A stretch of DNA of 64,000 bases from Burkholderiales bacterium (GTDB lineage: Bacteria > Pseudomonadota > Gammaproteobacteria > Burkholderiales > Burkholderiaceae_C). Below are positions 32,335 through 41,213 of this stretch, piece by piece. Every line of letters starts with the position of its first letter. The first letter of the stretch is position 1. The stretch lies in assembly GCA_016703325.1 (NCBI GenBank), contig JADJCH010000062.1, positions 62,001 through 126,000 on the forward strand, read 5' to 3'. A program made the position numbers and the translations under genes. The notes beneath the pieces are model-generated. The model made no database searches. It was given only the letters and a program-made list of their open reading frames with translations, and was not told the DNA's origin.

Positions 32335-34158
32335 ATGCAAGACCGCACCACCCCCATCCGCCAGCGCCTCGCCCAGCTCAGGCAGGTGCTGCAGCACCAC
32401 GACGTGGCGGCGCTGCTGATCCCGTCCTCGGATCCGCACCTGTCGGAGTACCTGCCGCCGCGCTGGCAGGGACGGCAGCTGTTTTCCGGCTTCACCGGCT
32501 CGATGGGCACGCTGGTGGTCACCGGCGAGCGGGCGGTGCTGTTTGCCGACAGCCGCTACTGGACCCAGGCGGAGGCCGAGCTGGCCGGCACCGGGGTGGA
32601 ACTGCTGCGCATCCCCACCGGCGCGGCGGTGCACCACGTCGACTGGCTGGCCGAGCAGGTGCCCGCCGGGGCCACGGTGGCGGTGGACGGGGCGGTGCTC
32701 GGCCTGGCCGCCGCACAGCAACTGGCACAGGCGCTGTCGCACCGGGGCGTCGTGCTGCACAGCGAGGTGGACCTGCTGGACAAGGCCTGGCCCGATCGGC
32801 CCGGCCTGCCGGAGGCCCCGGTCTACGAGCACCTGCCGCCCCAGGCCGCCGTGGCGCGTGCGGACAAGCTGGAGCAACTGCGCGCCGAGATGCGGCGCCT
32901 GGGGGCCACGCACCACCTGGTCTCGACGGTGGACGACATCGCCTGGATCACCAACCTGCGCGGCTCGGACGTCGACTACAACCCGGTGTTCCTGGCGCAC
33001 CTGCTGATCGAGCTCGACGGCCGTGCCACGCTGTATGTGGCCGAGGGCAAGGTCAAGCCGGACCTGGCGGCACGTCTGCAGGCCGACGGCATCGAACTGG
33101 CGCCCTATGCCACCGCCGCGTCGTCGCTGGCGGCCCTGCCGGGCGGCGCCGTGCTGCTGCTGGATGCCCGCCGCATCACCCAGGGCCTGCGCCAGGCGGT
33201 GCGCGACGGGGTGCGGGTGGTCGAAGCCACCAACCCCAGCGTGCTGGCCAAGTGCTGCAAGACGCCCGCGGAGATCGCCTTTGTGCGCGAGGCGATGGAG
33301 CGCGACGCTGCGGCCATGTGCGCCTTCTACGCCTGGCTGGAAGGCGCGCTGGGCCGCGAGGCGGTGAGCGAGCTGACCATCGATGAGCGGCTGAGTGCCG
33401 AGCGGGCCCGGCAGCCGGGCTTCGTGTCGCTGAGTTTTCCGACCATCGCCGGCTTCAACGCCAACGGGGCGATGCCGCACTACCGCGCCACGCCCCAGTC
33501 CTTCGCACCGATCTCCACCCCCAACGGCCTGGTGGCCGAGGGGCTGCTGCTGATCGACTCGGGCGCGCAGTACCTGGGCGGCACCACCGACATCACCCGG
33601 GTCTGGCCGATCGGCACACCCAGCGCGGCACAGAAGGCCGACTTCACCCGGGTGCTGCGTGGCACCCTGGCGCTGAGCCGGGCGCGCTTCCCGGCCGGCA
33701 CGCTGTCGCCACACCTGGACGCGCTGGCGCGCGCGCCGCTGTGGGAGGCCGGCCTGGACTTCGGCCACGGCACCGGACACGGGGTGGGCTACTTCCTCAA
33801 TGTGCATGAGGGGCCGCAGAGCATCTCCCGGGCGGTGCCGGACCCGGTGATGGCGATGCGGCCCGGCATGATCACCTCGATCGAACCGGGCCTGTACCGC
33901 GAGGGCCGCTGGGGCATCCGCATCGAGAACCTGGTGCACAACGTCTCGCTGGGCCAGCCCGACGAGTTCGGCGAGTACCTGGGTTTCGAGACCCTGACGC
34001 TGTGCCCGATCGACACCCGCTGCATCGAGCCCGGCCTGCTGCGCGAGGACGAACGGGCCTGGCTGGACGACTACCACCGCGAGGTGTGGCGCCGCGTCAG
34101 TCCGCATGTGGGTGGTGCCGCGCGCGACTGGCTGGAGGCGCGCACCCGCGCGATGTGA
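32335..34158 (+). CDS. Xaa-Pro aminopeptidase-type M24 metallopeptidase
   Basis: A 607-aa M24B peptidase that should release N-terminal residues before proline. Two creatinase-like N-terminal domains (about 1-310) precede the pita-bread catalytic domain. Metal ligands are in LLLIDSGAQYLGGTTDITRVW (two Asp), HGTGHGVGYFLNVHEGP (His), ITSIEPGLY and GIRIENLV (two Glu). Length and C-terminal extension (YLGFETLTLCPIDTRCIEPG) fit the aminopeptidase P1 group, which is longer than E. coli PepP. No signal peptide is seen. Confidence 0.92.
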   Translation: MQDRTTPIRQRLAQLRQVLQHHDVAALLIPSSDPHLSEYLPPRWQGRQLFSGFTGSMGTLVVTGERAVLFADSRYWTQAEAELAGTGVELLRIPTGAAVHHVDWLAEQVPAGATVAVDGAVLGLAAAQQLAQALSHRGVVLHSEVDLLDKAWPDRPGLPEAPVYEHLPPQAAVARADKLEQLRAEMRRLGATHHLVSTVDDIAWITNLRGSDVDYNPVFLAHLLIELDGRATLYVAEGKVKPDLAARLQADGIELAPYATAASSLAALPGGAVLLLDARRITQGLRQAVRDGVRVVEATNPSVLAKCCKTPAEIAFVREAMERDAAAMCAFYAWLEGALGREAVSELTIDERLSAERARQPGFVSLSFPTIAGFNANGAMPHYRATPQSFAPISTPNGLVAEGLLLIDSGAQYLGGTTDITRVWPIGTPSAAQKADFTRVLRGTLALSRARFPAGTLSPHLDALARAPLWEAGLDFGHGTGHGVGYFLNVHEGPQSISRAVPDPVMAMRPGMITSIEPGLYREGRWGIRIENLVHNVSLGQPDEFGEYLGFETLTLCPIDTRCIEPGLLREDERAWLDDYHREVWRRVSPHVGGAARDWLEARTRAM

Positions 34159-34280
34159 CGCCCCGGGATTGACGCTCCTTCACCGTCGAGGGCGGTTGCG
34201 GCAACATCGCTGCATGCCGGCGCAACAGGGTGGCCGGATCATTGCGGGGTTTCAAGACATCCCCGACAGGAGTCCTCATC

Positions 34281-35588
34281 GTGTCCATTCCCTCGCTCGG
34301 CCGGGCCTTTGCCCAGGGCCTGCGCCGCTTGCTGCACCTGTTGCCCGCCCTGGCGGTGGTGGGCCTCAGTGCCTGTGGCGGCTCCGACGACGCGCAGTAC
34401 GCCCATGTGCGACTGCTCAACGCCAGCCCCGGCTACGACTCGCTGGACCTCTACCTTGGCGATGACCGCCAGGCGGCCGCCATTGCCACCGGTGCGGTGA
34501 GCAGCTACGCGGACGTCGACCCCGACACCTACGACACCTCGGTGCGCCGCGCCGACAGCGCCACCGACCTGGCCACCGTCGAGCGAGGCTACAGCGAAGA
34601 CACCTCCTACACCCTGGTGGCCTACGGCTGGGAAGGCAGCCTGAAGACCTACCAGCTCACCGACAGCGAAGACAGCCCCGGCAGCGGCCTCACCCGGGTG
34701 CGGGTGTTCAACACAGCGACCGACGCCGGCACGCTGGACGTCTACCTGACCGACAGCGACACCGCACTCACCGACGCCACGCCGATCGCCTCCAGCGTGG
34801 CCGGCGCCAGCCTGTCCGCCTACAAGAACGTCGACAGCGGCAGCTGGCGGCTGCGGGTGACCGGAGAGGACGATGCCACCGACGTCCGGCTGGATCTGTC
34901 TTCCCTGGCGCTGGCCGGCAACAAGGTGGTCACCGTCGTGCTCACACCGGGCAGCGGAGGCGTGCTGGTCAACGCCATCGTGCTGGTGCAGGGCGGCAGC
35001 GCCACCGCCTACGACAACCCGTCGGCCCGCGTGCGGCTGGTGGCCGGCAGCACCGGCAACGCCACCCACAGCGCCGTGGTGGCCGGCACCACGTTGACCA
35101 CCGGCACCCTGTCACCTGCCGTGGGCGCCTATGTGCTGGTCAACGCCGGCAGCGCCCAAGGCCTGGACCTGCAGGTCAACGGCAGCCGGCTGTCCACCAC
35201 CACCGTCTCGCTGAGCGCGGGTGGGGACTACAGCCTGCTGGTGCACGGCGCTTCCACGGCCCCCCAGTTGACGGTGCTCAGTGACAACAACCGCCTGCCG
35301 TCCACCTCCAGTCAGGCCAAATTCCGCCTGGTCAACGGCGCGTACAACCTCGCCGGTGGCCTGACGCTGAACCTGGATTACGACGCTTTGGCCAGTGACA
35401 TCGCAGTCGGCAGCGCCTCCAGCTACAAGGCCGTCACGGCCAGCACGGGCTCCACGATGACGGTGGACCTGTCGGGCAGCAGCCTGGCCAGCTGGACCGA
35501 CCTGACCGTCACAGCCAAGGGGATCTACAGCGTGTTCGTGCTGGGCGATGCCAGCACGCCGACCGCGGTGCTGCGCCGCGACCGCTGA
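34281..35588 (+). CDS. DUF4397 lipoprotein
   Basis: A 435-aa exported lipoprotein. The GTG at 34281 with CAGGAG at 34267-34272 gives a proper signal peptide with lipobox L-S-A-C (VVGLSACGGSDD); the in-frame start at 34230 lacks such support. The mature part repeats a beta-sandwich module: YAHVRLLNASPGYDSLDLYLGD, LTRVRVFNTATDAGTLDVYLTD, then weaker repeats. This is the DUF4397 pattern. Composition is rich in Ser, Thr, Asp and Gly. The function of the family is not known; surface location is inferred. Confidence 0.85.
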   Translation: MSIPSLGRAFAQGLRRLLHLLPALAVVGLSACGGSDDAQYAHVRLLNASPGYDSLDLYLGDDRQAAAIATGAVSSYADVDPDTYDTSVRRADSATDLATVERGYSEDTSYTLVAYGWEGSLKTYQLTDSEDSPGSGLTRVRVFNTATDAGTLDVYLTDSDTALTDATPIASSVAGASLSAYKNVDSGSWRLRVTGEDDATDVRLDLSSLALAGNKVVTVVLTPGSGGVLVNAIVLVQGGSATAYDNPSARVRLVAGSTGNATHSAVVAGTTLTTGTLSPAVGAYVLVNAGSAQGLDLQVNGSRLSTTTVSLSAGGDYSLLVHGASTAPQLTVLSDNNRLPSTSSQAKFRLVNGAYNLAGGLTLNLDYDALASDIAVGSASSYKAVTASTGSTMTVDLSGSSLASWTDLTVTAKGIYSVFVLGDASTPTAVLRRDR

Positions 35589-35740
35589 CGCCCCTTTTCC
35601 CGTTCGTCGCGCCTCATGCCCAACGGGGCGCGGCGTCCCGTGGATGCGGCTTCGTCCATACCACCGCTGGACGAAGGCACGCATTGCCGCCAGGCCCAGC
35701 AAGACCCGCCATGACCCAGCACCAGTCCAGACCGACCGGA

Positions 35741-37216
35741 TCAGGCCGACCGGCTGCGAACCTTTTGCCAGACCACCCGCACGACCGCCCTGACGGGCTC
35801 ATCCAGCAGCAGCACCAGCGCGGCGTAGACCAATGCCCCCATGCCCAAGGCGGCAAAGATCGTGGCCACTCCGCCCGGCGGCACCATCCAGCGGGCCACC
35901 TGAAACGCCACAAAACCGCTGCCGGCGTACTTCAGCAGCGCGATGACTGGAAAACGCACCGGCAGCGTATGCGCTCCCAGCACACTCACCCCAGTGGCAA
36001 GAAAGACCATGCTGCAGAGGAAGGACAGGCCGGCCCCCAGCAGCCCGAACTGCGGCACCATGAACAGGTTGAGCGACATGTTCAATGCCGCGCTCAGGAT
36101 CACCAGCACCATCAATTTCTTGGTCTGCTTGGCCAGGAACAGCCCTGCCCCGACCACCGGCATGGCGCCGTCCAATGCCATGGCTGCAATCACCGGCGGG
36201 ATGACCACCGCCCCGGGTTCGTACTTGGCCGAAGCCAGCAGCACCAGCAACTGCCCGCCCACCAGCCACATGGCGGTGACGATGGCCACCGTGCCCAGCA
36301 GGTAGTAGCGCAGGACCTTCTCGACGAACACCTGGGTGGCCTCGCGACCCTGCTCTTCCCACAGGCGTGTGTACATCGGCGTCACGGCCAGCGACAGCGC
36401 AGTCGACAGCACCGACTGAATGTACTCGCACATGTTGAAGGCCGCCGCATAGGTCCCGAGCGGCCCGGATCCCATCACCGACTGGATGACATAGCGGTCC
36501 CCGATGTTCAGGATGACCCCGGCAAACTCGTAGGCCACCATCGGGATGCCGAACAGGGCCATGGCCTTGAACAGCCGGGGCGAAAACTGGCTGCCTCCCA
36601 TTTCATGGCGCTTCCAGAGGTACCAGGCCACGAAACCGGTGGTCAGCAGTTCGGCCAGCAGGGTGCCTCCGAAAAAGCCCTCCAATGTCGGGGAGACCAG
36701 GAACACCGCCCCAAGTGCCCCGGCGAGGATGGCATAGCGGCGAATCACGTTGTAGACGCTGTACCAGCCGCTCAGATGCTGCGCACGCAGCAGGTTCATC
36801 TGCGCGCTGTCCATCACCCGCACCAGAATGAGCACGGCGGTGAGGGCAAACAGGCCGTGCATGCCGGGGTGGCTCCACCAGGACTCGGGGATGACCTGGC
36901 TGAGCGCCAGCCAGACCAGCGAGATCACCGCCCCGACCACGCCCATGCCGATCACCACGGTGGCGAAGAACTGCCGCGCGGTCTCCGGTGTCTTGCCGGC
37001 CCGCATCTCCTCGTGGAAGCGCACGATCGAATGCTGCATGCCGAACTTGCCCACCACCGTGGCCAGCAGCAGCGTGCTGGTCACCAGGCTCATGGCACCG
37101 TACTGCTCGACGCTGAACACCCGCGTGAAGATGGGAAACGACACCAGCCCCGCAATGATGACCAGCAGGGTGCCCAGCGAATAGTGGGACAGGTGGACGG
37201 CGAGGCGCTTGAGCAT
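35741..37216 (-). CDS. Polysaccharide flippase, Wzx/MATE-like
   Basis: A 491-aa membrane protein with about twelve to fourteen hydrophobic segments. The start (LAVHLSHYSLGTLLVIIAGLVSFPIFTRVFS) is typical of O-antigen and exopolysaccharide flippases of the MOP superfamily. The ATG at 37216 is chosen over the open frame to 37396, which is Cys/Arg/Trp rich and not membrane-like. Glycosyltransferases are not adjacent. The divergent neighbour is a FemAB/BioF2-like acyltransferase, and such pairs occur in exopolysaccharide loci. Confidence 0.88.
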   Translation of the reverse strand: MLKRLAVHLSHYSLGTLLVIIAGLVSFPIFTRVFSVEQYGAMSLVTSTLLLATVVGKFGMQHSIVRFHEEMRAGKTPETARQFFATVVIGMGVVGAVISLVWLALSQVIPESWWSHPGMHGLFALTAVLILVRVMDSAQMNLLRAQHLSGWYSVYNVIRRYAILAGALGAVFLVSPTLEGFFGGTLLAELLTTGFVAWYLWKRHEMGGSQFSPRLFKAMALFGIPMVAYEFAGVILNIGDRYVIQSVMGSGPLGTYAAAFNMCEYIQSVLSTALSLAVTPMYTRLWEEQGREATQVFVEKVLRYYLLGTVAIVTAMWLVGGQLLVLLASAKYEPGAVVIPPVIAAMALDGAMPVVGAGLFLAKQTKKLMVLVILSAALNMSLNLFMVPQFGLLGAGLSFLCSMVFLATGVSVLGAHTLPVRFPVIALLKYAGSGFVAFQVARWMVPPGGVATIFAALGMGALVYAALVLLLDEPVRAVVRVVWQKVRSRSA

Positions 37217-37684
37217 GGGGCTTCCGTAGGGCAGCCAGGCTCGCAACACACCCCACTCGGCTCGACCTTCCGATCCTCCCGGCAGCGATGCGCAATTCGC
37301 CTGGCAGCAGTCGATTCGGCAGGCCGGCAGCATATCAGCCAGCCAAGACCGCTCCCCGCCTGTTCGATACGACGCCGGCCGTGCAACCACCGGCACAGGG
37401 CCCGGATTTCAGGCGTGCAAATTGCTTTTCATGAACGTTCTCACAAGCACGCTCCTGCCCTGGTGGCAACGGTGCCTACATCGAACGAGAAAAATGAACA
37501 CCGCATGTGCGGCGGTTCGATCCGGAAAAGTCGCGATCGTGAAAATGTCCTCGCAATGGCATGATTCCCATCAAGGCGGAAACGTTTGGACACTTCCTTC
37601 CGCACCACCCAACCCTCTCGCCCGTGCCAGACCCTCGGCACGGGCTCGACAGACCTGCCCACGCCCTTTGCCTGGAGCGCGCCC
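37217..37684. other. 468-bp divergent intergenic region
   Basis: The region separates the flippase and the acyltransferase and must contain both promoters; no sigma-70 hexamers stand out. The part from 37425 to 37600 is lower in G+C than its flanks. A nested inverted repeat is present: outer arms TCGAAC (37481-37486) and GTTCGA (37515-37520), inner arms CCGCA/TGCGG (37501-37512). It could fold as an RNA hairpin in the acyltransferase leader or bind a regulator. Short open frames here have no supporting features. Confidence 0.4.
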
Positions 37685-38878
37685 ATGACTCAAACCCGAA
37701 CCTTTGCCTGGACCCGCGGGGCCGATGGCCTGCGTCAGATCGCCGCGCCATGGCAGGAACTGGCCGATTCGCTGCCGGATGCCGAGTACTTCCAGCGGCC
37801 CCAGTGGTACGAAGCGTACCTGCAGCTGTCCGAAGCTCCACAGGACATGGTCTGGATCACGGTGCATGAACAGAACCGACTGAAGGCCGTGTTGCCGCTG
37901 CAGCAGTTGAAGCGGCGCATGGGCCCCTTGACCGTGCGCGAGCTGCGCCTGGTCAACCACGGGCACATGACGCTGGCCGACGTCTGTGCCGACCGCAGAG
38001 ACACCACCCTCTGGCCCGAGCTGTGGCGCTGGCTGCACGGCCGCCAGGCCCCGGACTGGGACCGCCTGGTGGTCACCCACACCCCGGCCGACGGCGTGCT
38101 GGCCGGCTGGATGCAGCAGCAGCCGCCGGCTCACCTGCTGCAGTCGGTGGCCTCCAGCAGCGCCAGGGTGGATTGCCGTCGCGGCCTGGATGAGCTGCTC
38201 AAGGCCTGTGGCGGCAACCACCGCAGCAACCTCTCTCGGCGCAGCAAGCGTGCAGAAGCCATGGGGCCGCTGCGTTACGAGCTCGCACGCACCCCCGAGG
38301 AACTGGCCCGGCTGATGCCGGTGTTCATGTCTCTGGAGGCCTCGGGCTGGAAGGGCAAAGCCGGCAGCGCGGTGGCCAGCACACCCAAGGTGCAGGCCTT
38401 TTACGACAGCCTGCTGGACGGCTTCGGCCGGCGCGGCGAGTGTGAAATCGACGTCCTGTACGTCGGGGACAGGGCCGTGGCCTCGGTGCTGTGGTTTCGC
38501 ACGGCACGCCAGATCCACCTGCAGAAGATCGGCTACCTGGAAGAGCTGTCCGACCTCAGTCCGGGCAAGCTGCTGATGCGGGAGTCGTTCCGTCGCGCCT
38601 GTGCGGACCCCAGTCTGGATCGCCTGTGCTTCATCACCCACCCGGACTGGGCCGACCCCTGGAAGCCGGAAGGCAACCCGGTGCTGGAGTTCAGCGCCTT
38701 CTCCAATGGCTTGAAGGGCAGCCTGCTGTTCCATCTCAACCGCATCAAGCGCAACCGGCAAGCCAGGCGAGCCGAACAGGCCCGACAGGCGGCCGCAGCC
38801 ACCCCATCCCCTTCGGCCCCGGACACGTCCGTACCGTCACAGCAGCAGGCTGCGACGCTGGAGCCGGCAACTTCATGA
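37685..38878 (+). CDS. BioF2-like/GNAT acyltransferase
   Basis: A 397-aa protein of the Acetyltransf_6 (BioF2-like, FemAB-related) type found in exopolysaccharide clusters. Recognisable parts are the N-terminal EYFQRPQWYEAYLQLS and the C-terminal GECEIDVLYVGDRAVASVLWFRT and LSPGKLLMRESFRRA. The ATG at 37685 with GGAG eight bases before is preferred to a TTG at 37586. The C-terminal 40 residues are basic then Ala/Pro rich. The acyl donor and acceptor are not known. A rho-independent terminator follows at 38916. Confidence 0.83.
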   Translation: MTQTRTFAWTRGADGLRQIAAPWQELADSLPDAEYFQRPQWYEAYLQLSEAPQDMVWITVHEQNRLKAVLPLQQLKRRMGPLTVRELRLVNHGHMTLADVCADRRDTTLWPELWRWLHGRQAPDWDRLVVTHTPADGVLAGWMQQQPPAHLLQSVASSSARVDCRRGLDELLKACGGNHRSNLSRRSKRAEAMGPLRYELARTPEELARLMPVFMSLEASGWKGKAGSAVASTPKVQAFYDSLLDGFGRRGECEIDVLYVGDRAVASVLWFRTARQIHLQKIGYLEELSDLSPGKLLMRESFRRACADPSLDRLCFITHPDWADPWKPEGNPVLEFSAFSNGLKGSLLFHLNRIKRNRQARRAEQARQAAAATPSPSAPDTSVPSQQQAATLEPATS

Positions 38879-38915
38879 TGCTGGCGGTGGCCCAGAGACC
38901 CTGACCTCAACGTGA

Positions 38916-38938
38916 CAGCGCCGGCAGGCGCTGTTTTT
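38916..38938 (+). terminator. Rho-independent terminator of the acyltransferase gene
   Basis: Seven-base-pair stem CAGCGCC/GGCGCTG with a four-base loop and a TTTTT run, 38 bases after the stop. Confidence 0.85.
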
Positions 38939-38974
38939 CATGGGCACCGTTGCGTCTCGACATGCGGAAGGGCC

Positions 38975-39015
38975 CCCCAACAACAATGCACCGCCGACCC
39001 GAAGGTCGGCGGTGC
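38975..39015 (-). terminator. Rho-independent terminator of the chemotaxis receptor gene
   Basis: Twelve-base-pair stem with arms 38988-38999 and 39004-39015 and a TTCG loop on the minus strand, followed by the T-rich ATTGTTGTTGG. It lies 29 bases after the receptor stop. Confidence 0.8.
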
Positions 39016-39043
39016 GATGCGGTGGACCTGCGTCCGTGTCGTG

Positions 39044-41017
39044 TCAGAACGGCCGCCAGCCCCCGTCGGTGCCGTTGGCTTCGCCGGAGTTGCCCGGGTC
39101 GGGCCTCCAGGTCGGCCCGCCGAGTGAACCGAAGCCACTGTCGTTGGCCGAGGAACTGGCTTTGTGGCGCGCATCGCGGATGGCGGTGTGTGCACCCCAG
39201 GCGGCCTGCTGGGTCTGCTGCAGCAGCTTGAAGGCGCCGAGCACCTTCTGCAGCCGCTCGGCCTGCTGTCGCAGGGACTCGGCCGTGCCGGCGCTCTGTT
39301 CGGCCAGCGCGGCGTGGTTGCGCTGCATGCGGTCGAGCTGCTGCACCGATTCCTGCACCGGCAGCTGCGCTGCGGCCGACCGGCCGTCGGCCGCCTGGCG
39401 CACCTGGGTGACGATCTCCGCGGCCTGCTGCACCGAGGTCAGCAAGGCCTCCATGGTGGTCCCGGTGTCCTGCTGCAGCGCCTGCGCAACGGCTCCGGCG
39501 CTGCCATCTCCGCCGGCCTGCACCAGCGCGCGGATCTCGCGGGCCGCCTGCGTGGCTCGCTGCGCCAGGCTGCGCACGTCGGCCGCAGCTCCGGCTGCCG
39601 CACTGCCCTGACGGCTGCGGGCCGCCTCGACCGCCGCATTGAGCGCCAGCAGGTTGGTCTGGAAGGCGATGCTGTCGATGACGGCCACGATCTCGGCGAT
39701 GCGCCGGCCGGTGGCACCGATGTCTTCAATGTGAGCCACCACCTGTGACACCAGGCTGCTGCCGCGTTCAGCCGAGTCGGCCGCCGTGCGCAGCAGCTCC
39801 GGATCCAGCGGCAGCGCAGGCAGCGGAACACCGGAGAGGGCCCCAGTCCCGATCGGTTCGGTTGCCGCAGGCAGTGGAGCCGCAGCCGTCAGCGTCTGGT
39901 TCGCGGCTGCCTTGGCCCGCGCAATCACCTGACGGGCCGATTCGGCCTGGCCCGGCAGCGGAGTCGACAGGCTGGTCTTGGATGCCCCCGGCGATGCCAC
40001 CATCGGTCCATCGGTCGCCGCGGGCGGCGCAGCGCCCTCCGCAACCGGGGCCGGAGCCGGAGCCGATACCTTGCGCTGCAGGCGGTCGGTGGCTCGGCGC
40101 ATCGGGTGAACGGTCAGTCCTGAAGTCCCTCGGGCCGGAGGCAGGAGAGCCGCATCGCCCGCCGTCGCCCCGCCCGACACTGCAGCGGCGCCCCCCTGGC
40201 CAGACGCACGTGAGCTGAACGGCCCCGTCGCCGTCAGCGACGCCGGCACGAGCTGCGCCTCCGCCGGGTGCGGAGAAGGGGCCGCCTGGGCTCGCCCGAC
40301 GGATCGGCCGCTGGTCCGCGACGGTGGCACGGCGCGAAGCTGATTTTCCCAGACAGTGAGACCGCGGCGCAGCAACGACCAACCCAAACCGCCCGCCAGC
40401 GCCACCGCCGTCAGGCTCCAGGCGAGCCACTGCAGCAACAGCCTCTGCGACGCTTCCTGCTGCTGCTGCTGCTCGCTGCGAAGCTGCAGCGCGATGCGGC
40501 GCTGCAGCTCTTCGGCCTGCGCGCGCCAGCGAGCCTCTGCCAGGAGGGCGCGGGTTTGCAGCGTGCGGGCGGCTTCGACGGCCTGGCCGTCGCGGGCCTG
40601 GCGCTGCGACAGATCCAGCCACTGGAAAACATCCTCCCGGGCCGACGCCACGCTGTCGAGCAGTGAAGGCAGCCAGGCCGGCACCGGCTGGCCCCAACCC
40701 TGACGCAGTCGGCGCTCCAGGGCCTGCACCCGTTCGCGCGCCTCGGCATGGCGCCGCTGCGCCTCTTGGGGATCGGCCGCCGCGACGATCTGCCGGCTGT
40801 ACAGGCTGGCCTGGCCCATGGCATCCATCAGCTCATGGGCGGCTGCGGCCTGGACAGGGGTGCCCGACTCCGCGCCGCGGGACTGCAGATGCAGCATCCA
40901 GCCCCCCAGGGCCACCACCAGCAGCATCAAGGCGACCTGGACGAAAAACGCCAGACGCAACCTGGAAGGCTGGCCAGGTTCGGCAGCGAGGTCGGAGAAC
41001 AAGGGGTTGGAAGACAT
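39044..41017 (-). CDS. Atypical methyl-accepting chemotaxis protein
   Basis: A 657-aa membrane receptor. A first membrane helix lies at residues about 22-42 (FFVQVALMLLVVALGGWML) and a second near 200-220 (WLAWSLTAVALAGGLGWSLL), bounding a small helical sensor. A long Ala/Pro/Ser-rich linker follows (about 230-400). The signalling hairpin contains IVAVIDSIAFQTNLLALNAAVEAARS, but the usual GxGFAVVAxEVRxLA is altered to SAAAGAAADVRSLAQR. The C-terminal tail lacks a clear CheR-binding pentapeptide. No HAMP domain is obvious. It may signal to a dedicated rather than the main chemotaxis system. Confidence 0.85.
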   Translation of the reverse strand: MSSNPLFSDLAAEPGQPSRLRLAFFVQVALMLLVVALGGWMLHLQSRGAESGTPVQAAAAHELMDAMGQASLYSRQIVAAADPQEAQRRHAEARERVQALERRLRQGWGQPVPAWLPSLLDSVASAREDVFQWLDLSQRQARDGQAVEAARTLQTRALLAEARWRAQAEELQRRIALQLRSEQQQQQEASQRLLLQWLAWSLTAVALAGGLGWSLLRRGLTVWENQLRAVPPSRTSGRSVGRAQAAPSPHPAEAQLVPASLTATGPFSSRASGQGGAAAVSGGATAGDAALLPPARGTSGLTVHPMRRATDRLQRKVSAPAPAPVAEGAAPPAATDGPMVASPGASKTSLSTPLPGQAESARQVIARAKAAANQTLTAAAPLPAATEPIGTGALSGVPLPALPLDPELLRTAADSAERGSSLVSQVVAHIEDIGATGRRIAEIVAVIDSIAFQTNLLALNAAVEAARSRQGSAAAGAAADVRSLAQRATQAAREIRALVQAGGDGSAGAVAQALQQDTGTTMEALLTSVQQAAEIVTQVRQAADGRSAAAQLPVQESVQQLDRMQRNHAALAEQSAGTAESLRQQAERLQKVLGAFKLLQQTQQAAWGAHTAIRDARHKASSSANDSGFGSLGGPTWRPDPGNSGEANGTDGGWRPF

Positions 41018-41159
41018 GGAACGGCGCTCCTGCGCGGTCAATATGCAACCGATTGTGTCGATCCCGCCGGCCCCACCCAAGCCCTTGATCGCGCGCTCCG
41101 CGCCATTGCACCGCGCGCAAAACTGCAAGAGGCGGACAAGCCACCCGGTGTGGCTTGTA

Positions 41160-41183
41160 GGCACCACCTGAGCAGGTGGTGCC
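41160..41183. terminator. Hairpin after the metalloprotease gene
   Basis: A perfect ten-base-pair stem (GGCACCACCT and its complement) with a four-base GAGC loop, 30 bases after the metalloprotease stop. There is no T run on the minus strand, so its strength as a terminator is unclear. Confidence 0.5.
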
Positions 41184-41213
41184 CTCTGTCGTCAGCCCTG
41201 CACCGTCGGTGAA

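Noticed and set aside
37422..37688. Small gene of 88 codons before the acyltransferase
   Set aside because: No ribosome site, no recognisable features, and it overlaps the start of the well-supported acyltransferase.
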